From Nanobdellota archaeon (GTDB lineage Archaea > Nanobdellota > Nanobdellia > Woesearchaeales > GCA-2686295), in contig JAHJDK010000025.1 in assembly GCA_018812505.1 (NCBI GenBank), positions 1 through 6,035 of the forward strand: a DNA stretch of 6,035 nt. The letters run 5' to 3'. The notes under the pieces were generated by a model. It made no database searches. It was not told the DNA's origin and saw only the letters and a list, made by a program, of their open reading frames with translations. This document shows positions 5,997 through 6,035 of this stretch, in pieces (positions within the stretch are counted from its first letter, which is position 1; each line of letters begins with the position of its first letter). Position numbers and translations under genes: made by a program.

Positions 5997-6010
5997 TATA
6001 TAAATTTTGT
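5997..6010 (-). promoter_or_regulatory. Archaeal promoter (TATA box with BRE-like element) for the operon
   Basis: The minus strand reads ACAAAATTTATATA, with TTTATATA at 6004-5997 as the TATA box and the A-rich stretch before it fitting a BRE. The box centre is about 23 nt from the ATG at 5978, so transcription would start at or within a few bases of the start codon. No other box in the short upstream region is better placed for this gene. Confidence 0.6.
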
Positions 6011-6027
6011 GATAATAAAATTTATAT
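5998..6027. repeat. 11-bp perfect inverted repeat over the promoter
   Basis: ATATAAATTTT (5998-6008) and AAAATTTATAT (6017-6027) are exact reverse complements separated by the 8-bp spacer GTGATAAT. The left arm contains the TATA box of the minus-strand operon. The right arm reads as an equivalent TATA-like element on the plus strand. It could be a regulator's operator or the core of a divergent promoter pair. The high A/T content makes chance symmetry possible. Confidence 0.5.
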
Positions 6028-6035
6028 TTAAAAAG

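Noticed and set aside
1..6035. CRISPR arrays, tRNA or rRNA genes, transposases
   Set aside because: No regularly spaced repeats, no tRNA-like cloverleaf sequence, no rRNA-like conserved stretches and no transposase-like protein were seen. The window is nearly filled by the six genes.

Overview
This AT-rich window is packed almost wall to wall with genes on the minus strand, and transcription runs from right to left. The combination suggests an archaeon. The first gene has a TATA box about 23 nt upstream of its start codon, placed as for a leaderless mRNA. Later genes have GGTGAG/GAGGAGA-type Shine-Dalgarno sites, and many proteins are membrane-bound or secreted. The protein architectures (TM2 plus a short helical tail, Cys-rich exported domains, PPC-like β domains on a membrane anchor) recall small-genome DPANN archaea of the Woesearchaeota/Pacearchaeota type. 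That lineage is an inference from memory, not something I could test.

Layout in transcription order: promoter region 5979-6035; a polytopic membrane protein with an N-terminal helical module (5280-5978); a TM2-domain protein with the same kind of module at its C-terminus (4770-5270); a single-pass protein with an N-terminal module and an 18-cysteine exported domain (3727-4743); a signal-peptide protein with two PPC-like β domains, a PLDc_N-like membrane hairpin and a C-terminal module (2316-3713); a large secreted 714-residue protein of unknown function (175-2319); and the start of a small secreted Cys-rich protein that runs off the left edge (1-178). Junctions are tight: gaps of 9, 26 and 13 nt, then two 4-nt ATGA overlaps. 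No terminator-like sequence is visible between genes, so the whole set looks like one operon.

The main observation is that four consecutive, otherwise unrelated proteins each carry a version of one roughly 40-residue, probably three-helix module. Its pattern is hydrophobic-x-x-[YW]-I, about 10 residues, [ST]-x-x-x-[IL]-x-x-x-L, then G-[YW]-[PN] followed by a short helix. It sits at the N-terminus in two proteins (GYN form) and at the C-terminus in two (GWP form), always at a protein end and separated from the membrane part by a linker. Cysteines are confined almost entirely to the predicted exported domains. My working inference is an envelope or cell-surface assembly: membrane proteins tied together through a shared adaptor module, presenting Cys-rich and β-sandwich domains outside and co-expressed with two secreted proteins. 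What it does, for example host or cell contact, cannot be read from the sequence.
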